Of a stretch of 64,000 bases of DNA, positions 22,205-32,562 are shown piece after piece. The notes below the pieces were generated by a model, which was given only the letters and a program-made list of their open reading frames with translations, made no database searches and was not told the origin of the DNA. A program made the position numbers and the translations under genes. Position 1 is the stretch's first letter. Each line of letters starts with the position of its first letter. This DNA comes from Agrocybe praecox (lineage: Eukaryota; Basidiomycota; Agaricomycetes; Agaricales; Agrocybaceae). The stretch lies in assembly GCA_964017145.1 (NCBI GenBank), contig OZ024847.1:3658001-3722000 (forward strand). The letters are read 5' to 3'.

Positions 22205-23924
22205 TCAATCATCCGGTTTCCTCGTCTTCATTTCCCACATCCCTTTGCTTCCTCTCACAAATCCCTCCAAAACACACTTCGGTCCCAAAAAGTCCACCTG
22301 GACAATCCCATTCCTTATCAAAACATCATCATTCGCCACTCTCTCCTGGAACGCCAACGTAATCATTTTCCTTTCCGCATCGCCCAACTCATCGTTCCAG
22401 AAATGTCTTGGGCGTATAGCCTCATGCATTTGGTTCCCAATCGCACTAAGGACATCGATGACGGTGATCCCATTCGGATGCACCTGGTGCACGTCGATAT
22501 ACCACGGGAGTTTTGGGTGGAAAATCCGCATGAATGAACATGTGGGCTGTAGTGCAAGTTGATGATAGTCGATGTCATTGGCTGCGCGGTTAAGGATCGG
22601 GCCAAAGTTGGTGTATTCTGGAGAAAATCCTGGGAGACGGAGGTCATAGTAGAAAGGGGGAATGGGAGATTTATATGCGATCAGTGGGTGTAACGTTCGC
22701 TTGATAGGGTCGCTATAATCTGAAGCATATACCATCAGTGGAAATGAACGCAAAATGAGGCGAGGACTACATACCTTTGACGATACTATTGCTCCTGCCT
22801 AGCACAGCTGGGATGTACGCCGTTAACGCCTGCCTGGCTACAAAATCAGGGCGCCAATCGCGGGGCCTCTTCGATAAATTGTGTTCATCAAAGTAGTCGT
22901 GTTGCGCATACCCTGGGGTTTGAGGAGTCGGCGGCCTATGTGGATTATGCACCTTGTTCCCGAAATAATTGAAGTTTGGATCCAAGTATGGCGAATGTCC
23001 GCCAGCCGTATTTCCCCAAGAAGCAGATCGCTTCAAAATAGGGCGTTTCGGAGCCTCTATCTGCGAGGTCGACCTCCGCATCGCCGTATCCCAAACATGA
23101 CCGTGGTGATCGTGTCCATGGCCGCTATGACTCTTCTTCTTCTTCCTAGGTTGAGCATTCTCAAACCAGCCTCCTTGACCACCGACAACCCTATCGGCTC
23201 CTTCGGCTCCAGCGCTAAACCAGCCTCCTGTAATTGGCTGACCGGTCATCGACTCAAATGGCGTATTTGGAGTGGCATGAGTAGGCGTATACGGTGTAAA
23301 CTGCTGAGGTCCTTGCGTGTACCCAGGAAAAGGGGAGTATCCCTGTGGCTGTAAAGTAGGATTTGGATTTGGCGCCCACCCCCCTCCAGCCGAGTGTGGC
23401 GATGGGGGTCCCCACGGCATACCCCAGGTTCCTGATGCTACAACAGGAGCAGATGCTGGGGGTGGTGGACCATAAACTGGAGTATACCCCCATGGTTGGC
23501 CGCCAGGGCTTAACGTCGCCCCGGGCCATCCTCCTCCCCCAGCACTACTCGCACTGGAGGGTTGTAATTGATGATATCCAGGGTAAGGTGTACCTTTTGG
23601 TGGTGGTACCCCCCACGGCGCACTGCGGATAGAAAAGATAAAAACATCAGCGAACCTATTCCAATCATATTCTGTAACCGAGAAGAGGCTGCGACCCGGT
23701 CAAAGGTCCCATAATTTCATGGGCACATATCTCAAGAAGGGGGCTCAGTCTACTTACCCGTGTCCAAACCCTCCTTCATCACCTCCACCCCCCATAGTTC
23801 CAGGGAAAGGGTTATAATGCCCTTCCCCACCGTGCGTCGATCCAATCGGTGGTGGTATAAACGGTGGATGGGAATCAACAGGATGCATCGAAAGTGGACG
23901 ACGCTCGCGCTCGGGTGTCAGCAT
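22205..23924 (-). CDS. DUF6699-type protein A
   Basis: Minus-strand exons 23758-23924, 22775-23622 and 22205-22719 join in frame to 509 residues, starting MLTPERERRPLSMHP. The first 300 residues are a disordered Gly/Pro/Tyr-rich region with repeats of the type PxxPxGYxPxPG and a basic-His patch (RKKKKSHSGHGHDHHGH). The C-terminal 170 residues form the conserved domain found in many basidiomycete proteins and listed as DUF6699: KRTLHPLIAYKSPIPPFYYDL, then FHPKLPWYIDV, then ITVIDVLSAI and a late CVLEGFVRGSKGMWEMK strand. The molecular function is not known. A pyrimidine tract (minus strand, 24011-24042) precedes the start codon. A 5'-truncated paralog lies at 49090-50224. No signal peptide or membrane span. 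Confidence 0.82.
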
Positions 23925-24010
23925 CTTGTTTTCTTACGCCTTCTTGAGAATAATTCTGGTCGCCTTGTATCGATGTTGTTTTCCAGTCGTCCAGGGGCGT
24001 CGTAGTCCAG

Positions 24011-24042
24011 AGAGAGGGAGAGGGAGGGAGAGAGGGAGGGAG
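24011..24042 (-). promoter_or_regulatory. CT-rich promoter tract of DUF6699 gene A
   Basis: Read on the minus strand this is an almost pure CT run (GA-rich on plus), about 90-120 bp upstream of the ATG at 23924. Such CT boxes commonly precede transcription starts in filamentous fungi. Its role here is inferred. Confidence 0.4.
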
Positions 24043-25403
24043 ATAAAGATGTTAAAAGGGTGCCCGGTTCCAACCGTCCAGCAAGTAAGTCACGATTGCA
24101 AGGTTTCCGTCAAAGGAATCCTGTGCTATTCTCCCTGTGCACAGTTGAAGCACAGCGTTGCGGTCGACGTGGAAAATGATAATGAAGCTTGAACAGCTAT
24201 TTGGCGACAGAAAATCCAAAGAGCACAGCTCTTCCTGGGTGTCGCAAATGGCCTCAACCAAGAGCGTTGACGAATACCCTCTAGCTATCTTACTGATAAC
24301 TATGCACAATCGCTGATCAGATGACGATTTGTCGTCGTCGTCGTCGTTGGCGTTCATCAGCTCATCATTTGAGAATGGGCCGTGTACATCGTTGTTTGTT
24401 TTTGTTGCTTATCAGCATTAGCGTCGTGCCGTTTCGGCGACTCAGTTCAAGCGGAGTTTGATTGTGCTCTGCGATGAAGTCAAGATGAAGTATTGATGGA
24501 GTAGGCATCGCAAAGGCTTGCTCCTGTCTTGCTCAAGCTAGTACATACCTAAATGTGCGATGAGTACCAAATCTACTCAATAACTATGCCAAACTCTCTC
24601 AGATACTTCTGGATAGTACTTCAACTGATATAATCTCAGAATAAGCCCTTAAAAAATATTCACAATCAAAGTATGCATTCGTCCGGACCTTGTGTGTGTG
24701 TGATTCCAGACCGTGCCCTCCTCCTACGCTGCAAGATGCGAAGTTATAAATTTAATTAATAAAAACAACTTAATTAGGAGCCCGTATACTTCATGTCGAA
24801 GTTGTTTCGAAATTATGCATCTCACATTCGTCGCTCAAGAAATGATATCCCTGCCAGCTTGTCGGACACGCAGGCAACAACCGAAGAGAAATTTCAATCC
24901 TTGTTCCTAGTAAATGGGGTAGTTTTAGATAATTTATCATAAGTAAGCGGCCCCCGAAGAGAAGCTACAACTCACAATACACTCTCTTTTCCCTGGTTCG
25001 CGTTGTCTAGTAATCGCCACGAGCAACATGATCGTTGAAAGGCTATATATAAACAAGTTTTGCGAGCTGCTGATCAATTCAAGAGATCTGCCTTATTTAC
25101 GAATATGCTTTGTAACGAGGATTATCTGGCCTAGTGCACGCCCGGGAAGGTGGTCAAGTTCACGACCCCTCCGCGTCTCTTTTTAATGACATACGTGTGA
25201 GCGCCGCCCGTCAAAAGTGGCCCTTCTTCGTCTCATAATGTTGTCTACGGTGGAGTAATCTTGCTCAGTCGACTGTTCTCAAAGAGAAAAACATATGCTA
25301 GAGCAACAGAAACCTCTCATGTGGAAAGATGTTTTGCTTGTATGAGTCACTGTCATCTAGCCACAATCACAAAGGTCGCTGGATATTTTTGACTTGCGAA
25401 GAG
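24043..25403. other. Intergenic DNA
   Basis: No supportable gene. A minus frame of 101 codons at 24052-24357 begins with an Asp run encoded by a GTC microsatellite (24331-24347) and has no recognisable domain. It may be 5' leader of DUF6699 A. Confidence 0.4.
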
Positions 25404-25411
25404 TATAAAAA
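25404..25411 (+). promoter_or_regulatory. TATA box of peptide gene 2
   Basis: TATAAAAA lies 85 bp before the ATG at 25489, comparable in position to the TATA words of the other family members. Confidence 0.55.
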
Positions 25412-25488
25412 CCCTGCAATTTTCTACCTTCAATCCAAAGAACTGCATTCACTCAGACCTTCTGAACAACCCAATAATCATACTAAAC

Positions 25489-25735
25489 ATGCGTTTCTCG
25501 ACCTACGTCGCCACTATCCTTGCATTTGTTGTCGTCGGCGCCATGGCGGCTGCCACTGACGCCACTGCAACTACTCCCCGCACACCCTCTGTACTGGAGG
25601 TGGCTGCACCCGCTCAATCGTCGTGCACTTGTCCATGCTGTCTCAGTATGCCTTTCTCTCCATCATTCGAATTTTTTTCTCATTGACATTCGATGGTCTT
25701 CCATAGCTACTGGCGGTGTGATGAATTGCTGCTGA
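25489..25735 (+). CDS. Secreted C-x-C-P-C-C peptide, family member 2
   Basis: Exons 25489-25645 and 25707-25735 encode 61 residues. The signal peptide MRFSTYVATILAFVVVGAMA is followed by an Ala/Thr-rich pro-region without a dibasic site (a single Arg in TPRTPS is the best cleavage candidate), the conserved PSVLEVAAPA segment and the C-terminal motif CTCPCC-LTTGGVMN-CC-stop. The 61 nt intron has donor GTATGC and acceptor ATAG and splits the Thr codon at exactly the family position. Exon 2 is again 29 nt. Retention of the intron would bring an early stop, so splicing is needed for the CC end. Function unknown; secretion is inferred from the leader. Confidence 0.85.
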
Positions 25736-27439
25736 AGGGTGTCATATCATGGTATGTCCCATTTGAGAAGTATGTCCTCGTTCCGTCCGTGATCAAAAGG
25801 CAATGCTCTAACGTTTTAACTTTCAGCAAATAAGCTAACCTCATGGCACTTTTACAAAGAAACTTTAGTTCGTTATGTACTTGTAATGAATATAGTCAAG
25901 GTGTCTCATTTCGTTCACTGTGCAAACGTTCCAGATGAGATTAGATCTCCCTGGATATAAAAACCCATCGGTAAACTATAAACAATCAGCAAAATACTAG
26001 GTGAAGAAACATTTTTGGGAATAGGTCCGCGGATGGATTGGTGAGATGGACGGAGTTTCTGATATCGCCACCGCCAATTCCGCAAACTCTAACGCTGTCA
26101 GTACCTTGAAGGATTCGCCTACACCCAAAGACACGGAAAGACCCGTAATTGGGGCAAGGTTTTTTTGGACTTCGAATATCAATTCCCCGAATTTGAATAT
26201 CGGAGAAACCATGACATGCTACAGTAAATCAAATTCCTTCAGTATCATGGCAGATTACTCTTCGCTCGGGAAGCTGGCTCAACGCGTGCGAACGACCAGG
26301 TCGTGGTAAGACGGTCGATCCAGGTCTTCGGCGATAAAGTTGAAAGGAGTTTGATATCCAGTTGACCTCCCATTCAACGCGTGCTTACATTCCAGGGACC
26401 ATATTTATAGCTCATCTAAAGGTGCTCATTAGCCTCTGTGCCTGAACATATGAACATCTCCGGAGTGTGGGAAACATAACTTGCTATCAAGCGCTCCTAT
26501 ATCCACACGTAATGTCTGGGTATTCGTCTTGTCCTGCGATTAAGATAAAAATTATAAATAAAAGGTAGAAAATCATTAGCTTAACTGAGAAACCAAACTA
26601 AACCGACCTTTTCTAAACTCCGAAATTTCGCGGCAGTTTCGTTTTTTCTTAAGTAGTTTAGATTTTCAGTGGCTCAGTGTAACAACCACCTGCCGCCGTC
26701 GCATATCCCGCCAACCGTTGACCCATATATTGTGCGCTCTGACGAGCGCGTTGTTTATGCCACGTAGTTATGCACATTGCCTTCCTCCCATGATACGATA
26801 CTACCTACACGCGGAGAGAAGTACCCGCTCCGTCTAAGGGCTCAAGAGCTTGCCCCAACGCGTCGGTAAGTCTTAAACAATGGCGTGACTCTGCGCTACT
26901 CTTCATTACATAATTTTATGGGCAGAAATAATTTAAAGACGTCCCAAGACAGGAAGTTTATTCTGTAGTTTGCTTTATGGTCTAGATTTTGAGTTTAGAT
27001 TATAATCTACACCAAATAATTTTAGTGTCGAAGCCCTCCTGTTCAGAAAAAGGGAAAACGAACGACTCGACGTCATGTGACCGCGCCTAAACGTACGAAC
27101 ATTTAACTCAGTAACTACGTGAAACTAGCTCTATGCCAAGAGAATGTCACCCAATGTCAAACCTCAACTTTCATGAGACGAAACTGTGTGCTATTGATAT
27201 ATGTACAACCTTCACCTTCCAACTTCAAAAACGATGTGGGGCCCCAGCAACAAATAAAAGACGTTGATAATCTTCAACAAGTTGTAGCAAAAATCTACGT
27301 CTGAGAGATATGAGTCTTTCAATTGCTTTTAACATCCTCTTTTTTATTAGCTCTTTACCTGCCCACATTGTCTTACTTTGTATTTCAGACTCCAGAGCCT
27401 CGTTTCGGGGCTCACCTAACTGATGGATTTGAAAGAGAA
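25736..27439. other. Intergenic DNA
   Basis: No supportable gene. An 87-codon plus frame at 26046-26309 and its minus shadow have no recognisable content. The stretch separates peptide gene 2 from the fold-back element. Confidence 0.4.
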
Positions 27440-28150
27440 TGTGCCAACCATAACTATGGCTGTCCGTTTGCTGAAAATAAAAAAGTATATACTTCTACAA
27501 TGTAATTAGTATGTTGTACAAATTTTTGAATAAATATATACATTACCTTCAATATCCAACTCATAAGTTGGATTGTCCAACATATTTGTCGGATTATCTA
27601 ACCTAACATAGTTGTTGGATTGTCCAACATACTTGTCAGAATATCCAACATATTTGGCGGGTCATCCAACATATGTGTTAGATTATCCAACACATGTGTT
27701 AGATTATCCAACACATGTGCTGGGTTATCCAACATAGTTCGAGGCAATTATCTTACTCTTGATCGGCTCTGATGCCATCCTTGCCGGCCAATTTCGAGCC
27801 ATATTTTGATAGCCAGGCTTCGGCCCCTATAAACGGATTCGAACGGCCATCAAGAAATCCCGGCATTTCCGGCATTTTAAGCGATTACATGTAAGAGAAC
27901 GAGTCTCAACTATGTTGGATAACACGGCATATACATTGGACAATCTTATGTATATAATGGATAATACAACACATATGTTGGACAATCCGACAAGTATGTT
28001 AGATATTCTGACAAGTATATTGGATAATAAAGGTAATGTATATATTTATTGAGATATATGTACAACATACTAATTATATGGCTCAACTATATACTTTTTT
28101 ATTTTCAGCAAACGGACAGCCATACATAACTGCTGCTAAGCGTATCATTC
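27440..28150. mobile_element. Fold-back element with nested palindromic repeats
   Basis: Two long inverted arms, about 27457-27745 and 27905-28125, flank a roughly 160 bp centre. Both arms start from the same ctgtccgtttgctgaaaat segment, followed by a shared rtaatgtatatattta stretch. Inside each arm are several degenerate units built on TCCAACATA...GTTGGA words, many of them self-complementary (for example TCCAACACATGTGTTAGA at about 27690-27730). The whole can fold into a large hairpin with branches. There is no transposase frame, so it is a non-autonomous fold-back or MITE-like element. I see no clear target-site duplication. Confidence 0.7.
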
Positions 28151-29101
28151 TCAATCCTGAAGATAATATCTCTCTTAATCGTGGAATTCTGGCAAATAGA
28201 AAATTATATTGCTGAATCCTTTTATCTGCTACTTCTCAGATCTCGACATGGAGGGAAATATAAGTTGTATATATAGACGGTGCCAAAAATAGGTGATGAT
28301 GCCAAAACCAACTCAAAAGGAGAGTTAAATATATATTTCATACATTGAGAGTTTTAATGGATTACAGCTGTTTCATAACGATAGGCCACATTTCTACATG
28401 TACTCATACGGGCGGGATTGGAATTTGACTGTGTTTGAAGCGTTTCAGGGACAACTTTTAGCCGAGTTTTGGTTCTCGTTCTCGTTCGCTTTCGGCATAT
28501 CTTAGGACTGTCAAGTTTAGAGAACCGCCTGTGTGTGTATTTTTGGTGTGATGGCATTTCGTTATGAAAACGGCTGTGAAAAATGCCGTACAACAAGTAC
28601 AATTTTGAGTTTCTATGTCGATTGAAGTAAACTTACGTAGGTGAATACTATCCATAACGTTAGGTCCTGAATATCCAAAATATGCGGCAAGCGCTTATTG
28701 ACACCTTTTCGGGCCAGATTACCATAAGGAGTACCGAAGCTATTCCATTAGAGAACCTACCCCTGGGCCTGAAGACCTGTATGTAATGTTTTTAAATAAC
28801 TCTCTTTACCGCGCGCGGTAGCCTCTAAGCCCAACATTAATCGTTTCGTTCCCCCAGCTATCATAATTCATATCTCCACGTATAATGCGAGAGCAGGTCT
28901 GGGCATACTTTACGGCGTGATTGAAGGCCCCAATGAGTGTGGATTGACATATGCTTGTTCAGAAGCTTTGCATGAGATACAAATCCTATGACAGGTGAAG
29001 TACTGTAATCACAAATGGGTGCATATTGTATCGCATATATACTATATCTGTGCCAGTCAGTACGTATGCCCATCGTCAAACAATGTGGGGCTCCTATGTT
29101 G
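28151..29101. other. Intergenic DNA
   Basis: No supportable gene. Short minus frames at 28354-28655 are Arg/Thr-rich and not protein-like. Confidence 0.4.
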
Positions 29102-29109
29102 TATAAAAG
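29102..29109 (+). promoter_or_regulatory. TATA box of peptide gene 3
   Basis: TATAAAAG lies 59 bp before the ATG at 29161. Confidence 0.55.
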
Positions 29110-29160
29110 GTCTATAATGTTGGTAATTGACCGTATTCACTAAGGTTAAGCATAACAACT

Positions 29161-29398
29161 ATGCGCTTCACAATTATCCTCACCGCCATATTCGCTATTG
29201 GAGCTATGGCCGCTTCTACCAACAATCTTAGTGCCCGCCAGCCCAGCAACCTTGAGGTCGCAGCAACTTTAACTGGACCTGTTACGAGCCATTGTGTCTG
29301 CCCCTGCTGCCTAAGTATGTGGCGCATCCCGATCAGCTGACTTGATAGCTTAACTCAAATTACTCATAGCTACTGGTGGTGTGCTTAACTGCTGCTGA
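29161..29398 (+). CDS. Secreted C-x-C-P-C-C peptide, family member 3
   Basis: Exons 29161-29314 and 29370-29398 encode 60 residues: signal peptide MRFTIILTAIFAIGAMA, a pro-region with one Arg (LSARQPS), the conserved block PSNLEVAA, then CVCPCC-LTTGGVLN-CC-stop. Here the Thr between the first two cysteines is Val, the only change in the six-residue cysteine block. The intron is 55 nt, starts GTATGT, ends ATAG and sits at the family position. It is part of a tight group of three genes (29161, 30032, 31711) in the same orientation. Function unknown. Confidence 0.85.
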
Positions 29399-29949
29399 GA
29401 GTGCTGTTGTATCAGAGGTTGCTCGATGTATACGATTCCGATGGTAAGAAGCCGCTCTAATGGAAATCCTCAACGCACTGAATATTGTCATCTACAGTGT
29501 CTTGTGACATTTGAATACGTATATATATTCTGAGACCTGAAAGGCATCGGGACTCTGATGTCAATATACACCTCTAATAATTAATAAGCGTTCCAAGTTG
29601 TCTAATTGGAGGTCCGAAATTGCGAAGACTAGAAACTCATTGAGTCGCAATTTGAGGCATGGAAATATTCATGTGTCTTATCTTCGGCTTCTAAGGTGGG
29701 TATCTGAGTCCTGAGTTCTCGGCGCTAGAGCAAACCCGGACGGCGAGCTGATTATAATTCAGGGGCAGGGTCCGTTACGTTGAGTTATTTATAACTCGCC
29801 AAGGCTCTGTCTCACCCAGAACACGCTCGTCAGTTACTCTGGATTGTTACCTTAGGTTAGATAGAAGCGTGAGACTTTAATGTATAGTTTACATTGTTTA
29901 AGCAGAGCAAGTAACTCCTCCATTAGTCTATTCCTTAACCAGAGGTGCA
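29399..29949. other. Intergenic DNA between peptide genes 3 and 4
   Basis: No gene seen. It holds the 3' region of member 3 and the promoter of member 4. Confidence 0.4.
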
Positions 29950-29957
29950 TATAAAGG
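29950..29957 (+). promoter_or_regulatory. TATA box of peptide gene 4
   Basis: TATAAAGG lies 82 bp before the ATG at 30032. The surrounding word catataaagggactcg is echoed upstream of the relic copy at 41544 (cataaagagcctcg). Confidence 0.55.
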
Positions 29958-30031
29958 GACTCGATTTTCCCCCTCCCACTAGAGAAATCTCTAACAGTCG
30001 AATCCCGTTCCTTCGTACTTGATTTTGTAAA

Positions 30032-30265
30032 ATGCGCTTCTCTATTGCCTTTGTCGCATTGTTCGCTGCAGCTGCTATGGCAGCTACTACAAACAACTTC
30101 AGTGCTAGGGAGCCGAGCACTCTAGAGGTTGCCTCTCCTGATCTCGCGCCTTCCAAGTGCACATGCCCATGCTGCCTCAGTATGTTTTTTCAATCCTAAG
30201 CAGCGATGGCAGAATGACTAACTAATATTTTAAAAGCAACTGGAGGTGTTTTGAACTGCTGCTAA
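30032..30265 (+). CDS. Secreted C-x-C-P-C-C peptide, family member 4
   Basis: Exons 30032-30179 and 30237-30265 encode 58 residues, the shortest member. The signal peptide MRFSIAFVALFAAAAMA is followed by a short pro-region with one Arg (SAREPS), the conserved PSTLEVASP block and CTCPCC-LTTGGVLN-CC-stop. The intron (57 nt, GTATGT...AAAAG) has a slightly unusual AAAAG acceptor but keeps the family phase. The relic at 41544 aligns best to this member. Function unknown. Confidence 0.85.
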
Positions 30266-30611
30266 ACACCAACGGCTAGCCCCTGCGCACAAGGTATATC
30301 TCGTAAATTATTCAACTTAAGCCCCATTTCGGAACTGATGATTTAACTTCAGCGAACTTTGCTCTAGATACGATCACATTCTATCGTATACTACATTCGA
30401 CGGTTATGTAAAGATGTAGCAATGTACTGGATAGTTTGAAATGATATGTCGAATGGAAGACATCGTCTCTATTGCTATTAGCTGAGGTCGTTATGGGACG
30501 AAAAGACAAGAAGTGCAACGTTTATTGTATATCCCTAGACGGGTATAACACATAAGTCATCGCGTTGATCTGTTCCTCTATCGTATATTTCACAGGCCCC
30601 GTTCTTCTTTC
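30266..30611. other. Intergenic DNA
   Basis: No gene seen between peptide gene 4 and the inverted-repeat element. Confidence 0.4.
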
Positions 30612-31048
30612 TCAAAACGGGAATATTATACAGGTCCCCAGAAAGTGCCCCAAAATGCCTGGTAAAAATATGTGTAAAATATCAATTTTTGAGAGGAGTC
30701 AGAACGCCTGGTCTTTTTGGAGGGTAGGAATAGCCTTTTTTTTGGAAGATCTGGTCTAAAATTGGATAAAAATAGCACATATTTGGGGCTGAGTTTGATG
30801 CAAACATAGAACACTAGAATTCGAACATTAAACTGTTGTAAACATGCGATTTCATGTATTTGCTCGAGCATTTTGGGCGGGCGTAAGGCAAAATTTGGTT
30901 AAAAATAGGGTTGTCAAGCCTGAGGAAAAATAAGGGTGTGAATCGCCAGAATCGACCGAAATCTTTCGGACGAAAATCGCTATTTTGAGGCACTTTTCGA
31001 TCAGGCATTTGAGGTTACTTTCGGGAGTGCTTATTATACGCATTCTGC
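30612..31048. mobile_element. Diverged inverted-repeat element
   Basis: The segment near 30640-30662 (AGAAAGTGCCCCAAAATGCC) is echoed, inverted and with mismatches, near 30998-31030 (minus strand: CGAAAGTAACCTCAAATGCC). The similarity continues weakly inward and outward, giving imperfect arms of 40-50 bp about 400 bp apart. There is no coding frame of note. I take it as an old MITE-like element between peptide genes 4 and 5. The boundaries are approximate. Confidence 0.4.
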
Positions 31049-31621
31049 AGATCATTCCTGGTAGATGAGTATCATTATCAGGTACCATCACGGCACAAAT
31101 TGTCATCGGAAAGTTCTCTTTACGCTCTTACCGCTCTCTCTTTTAGTCCCGTGTCCCGTTCCATGGGCTCAGCGCACATGGGAAAACATATCGTGCACGA
31201 GTTCCGGATATTGGGTGAACTATAAATAAACTTTTCTTCGACGGCCTTCGTGGGGAGTGTGAACATTCCAGTGTAACTACAAAAACACTGAATCAACATC
31301 CTTGTTCATGTTTTTGATGTACGAGTCTGATTACGTCTCAGGTTTGTTTTGAATCAAAGTCAAGTTATCAATATACAGAAGAGTAGTTTTTGTGCGTGGA
31401 GAAGGGTCATTCCTTGGTCGTCGCGACCGGGACCCTTGTGTGTATACAGGACAGGAGCAGGAGACACACGTCTCGGCGTAACCTGTGGATATATTCCAAT
31501 GCCTAGCATCCAGGTAGAATGATAGACAGTATTATCCTTGTTGTCTCTTCACTTACGTGATACAAGATTACGAACAACTTGAACTCGGAAACACAAAGGG
31601 GACTAGCATATCAGCTAAGGG
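31049..31621. other. Intergenic DNA
   Basis: No gene seen; upstream region of peptide gene 5. Confidence 0.4.
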
Positions 31622-31629
31622 TATAAAGA
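31622..31629 (+). promoter_or_regulatory. TATA box of peptide gene 5
   Basis: TATAAAGA lies 89 bp before the ATG at 31711. Confidence 0.55.
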
Positions 31630-31710
31630 GAACGTTATCGAGACACGCAGAATCCCAGCTCAGCATAACACAAGTAGCCAGTTTGAATCTTCATTTTCTC
31701 GAACATAAAA

Positions 31711-31969
31711 ATGCGTTTCGCTACCTACGCCGTCGCTCTTACTACCTTGTTTGCCGTTAGCGCAATGGCCGCCGACAACAACGCGAAGCGCGAGCCAACC
31801 TCCACCGTTGCTCGCAAGCCCAGTGTACTGGAAGTTGCCGTCGCTGCAACCACCACCAAATGTACTTGCCCATGCTGCGTTAGTAAGTGCTCTCACATCC
31901 ATCAGATCCTGTGTTGGTTACCAATCGTTTTCCCTCTTAGCTAATGCAGGTACACTCAATTGCTGCTAA
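31711..31969 (+). CDS. Secreted C-x-C-P-C-C peptide, family member 5
   Basis: Exons 31711-31882 and 31941-31969 encode 66 residues. The signal peptide MRFATYAVALTTLFAVSAMA precedes a pro-region with the dibasic site NAKREPTST, the block PSVLEVAVAA and CTCPCC-VTNAGTLN-CC-stop. It is nearly identical to member 1 in the pro-region and in the Asn-Ala-Gly form of the tail, so members 1 and 5 form one subgroup and members 2-4 (Thr-Gly-Gly) another. The intron is 58 nt (GTAAGT...TTAG) at the family position. It lies about 0.6 kb from the 3' end of FunK1 copy 2. Function unknown. Confidence 0.85.
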
Positions 31970-32562
31970 TCGCATCCATCCCATAGCTGCCGAATATACG
32001 GACGTAGGTGTCCTTATATCTCAATGTGTACGCCAAGCAGTGGTTTATTTTTCTTCGAATAGATTAAATATGGAAATTGGGGTCTTGTCTTCAGGGCTGA
32101 CATTCGAGAGCTCGTCGTACAAATCTTCGCTCGTGTTGTATTTCTACATTTTGGGTTCAATATATCAGCATAATTTTTCGAATTTTATTTGTGACTTTCA
32201 AATTGAATATTATATCTTATCAAAAGCTTTATCTCAAGTCTTCCTTGTCCACAACACGATAGAGGGGAGAGTACAGTTCTTGATCGTGAACTGTTAAACG
32301 TTATCTAATCTAGCCGACCGTTTTTCACTTCCTCAAACCGTCCCGATGGGCGTAGATCAGCGGAATTTTGAACGACTGGACGTGAGAAATGCCCCGAGGC
32401 CTGTCAACGATACGATATTTCTAGAAAGACAATTTTCCGCAGCCGCAAAATGGTAAAACCGAGAGACACTCGAATCTAGGGCGTAGATCCTCCGAGAAAG
32501 TAAAGAAACGAGAATATAAAAATTGATGCAACGATATCATGAACTGAGGGATTACAGCTGTG
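31970..32562. other. Intergenic DNA
   Basis: No gene seen between peptide gene 5 and the 3' end of FunK1 copy 2. The copy-1 3' flank (2900-3330) is not present here. Confidence 0.4.

Noticed and set aside
27540..28060. CRISPR-like array of TCCAACATA units
   Set aside because: The units are degenerate, self-complementary and arranged as two inverted arms in a eukaryotic genome; spacing is not that of repeat-spacer arrays.
28128..28139. Exon-2-like end AACTGCTGCTAA of the peptide family
   Set aside because: Only 12 bases match; the preceding bases lack the acceptor and the T-x-x-G codons, so it is chance.
7471..31969. C-x-C-P-C-C peptides as hydrophobins or metallothioneins
   Set aside because: Hydrophobins have eight cysteines in the order C, CC, C, C, CC, C with long loops. 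Metallothioneins lack signal peptides and have many more C-x-C units. Neither pattern fits.
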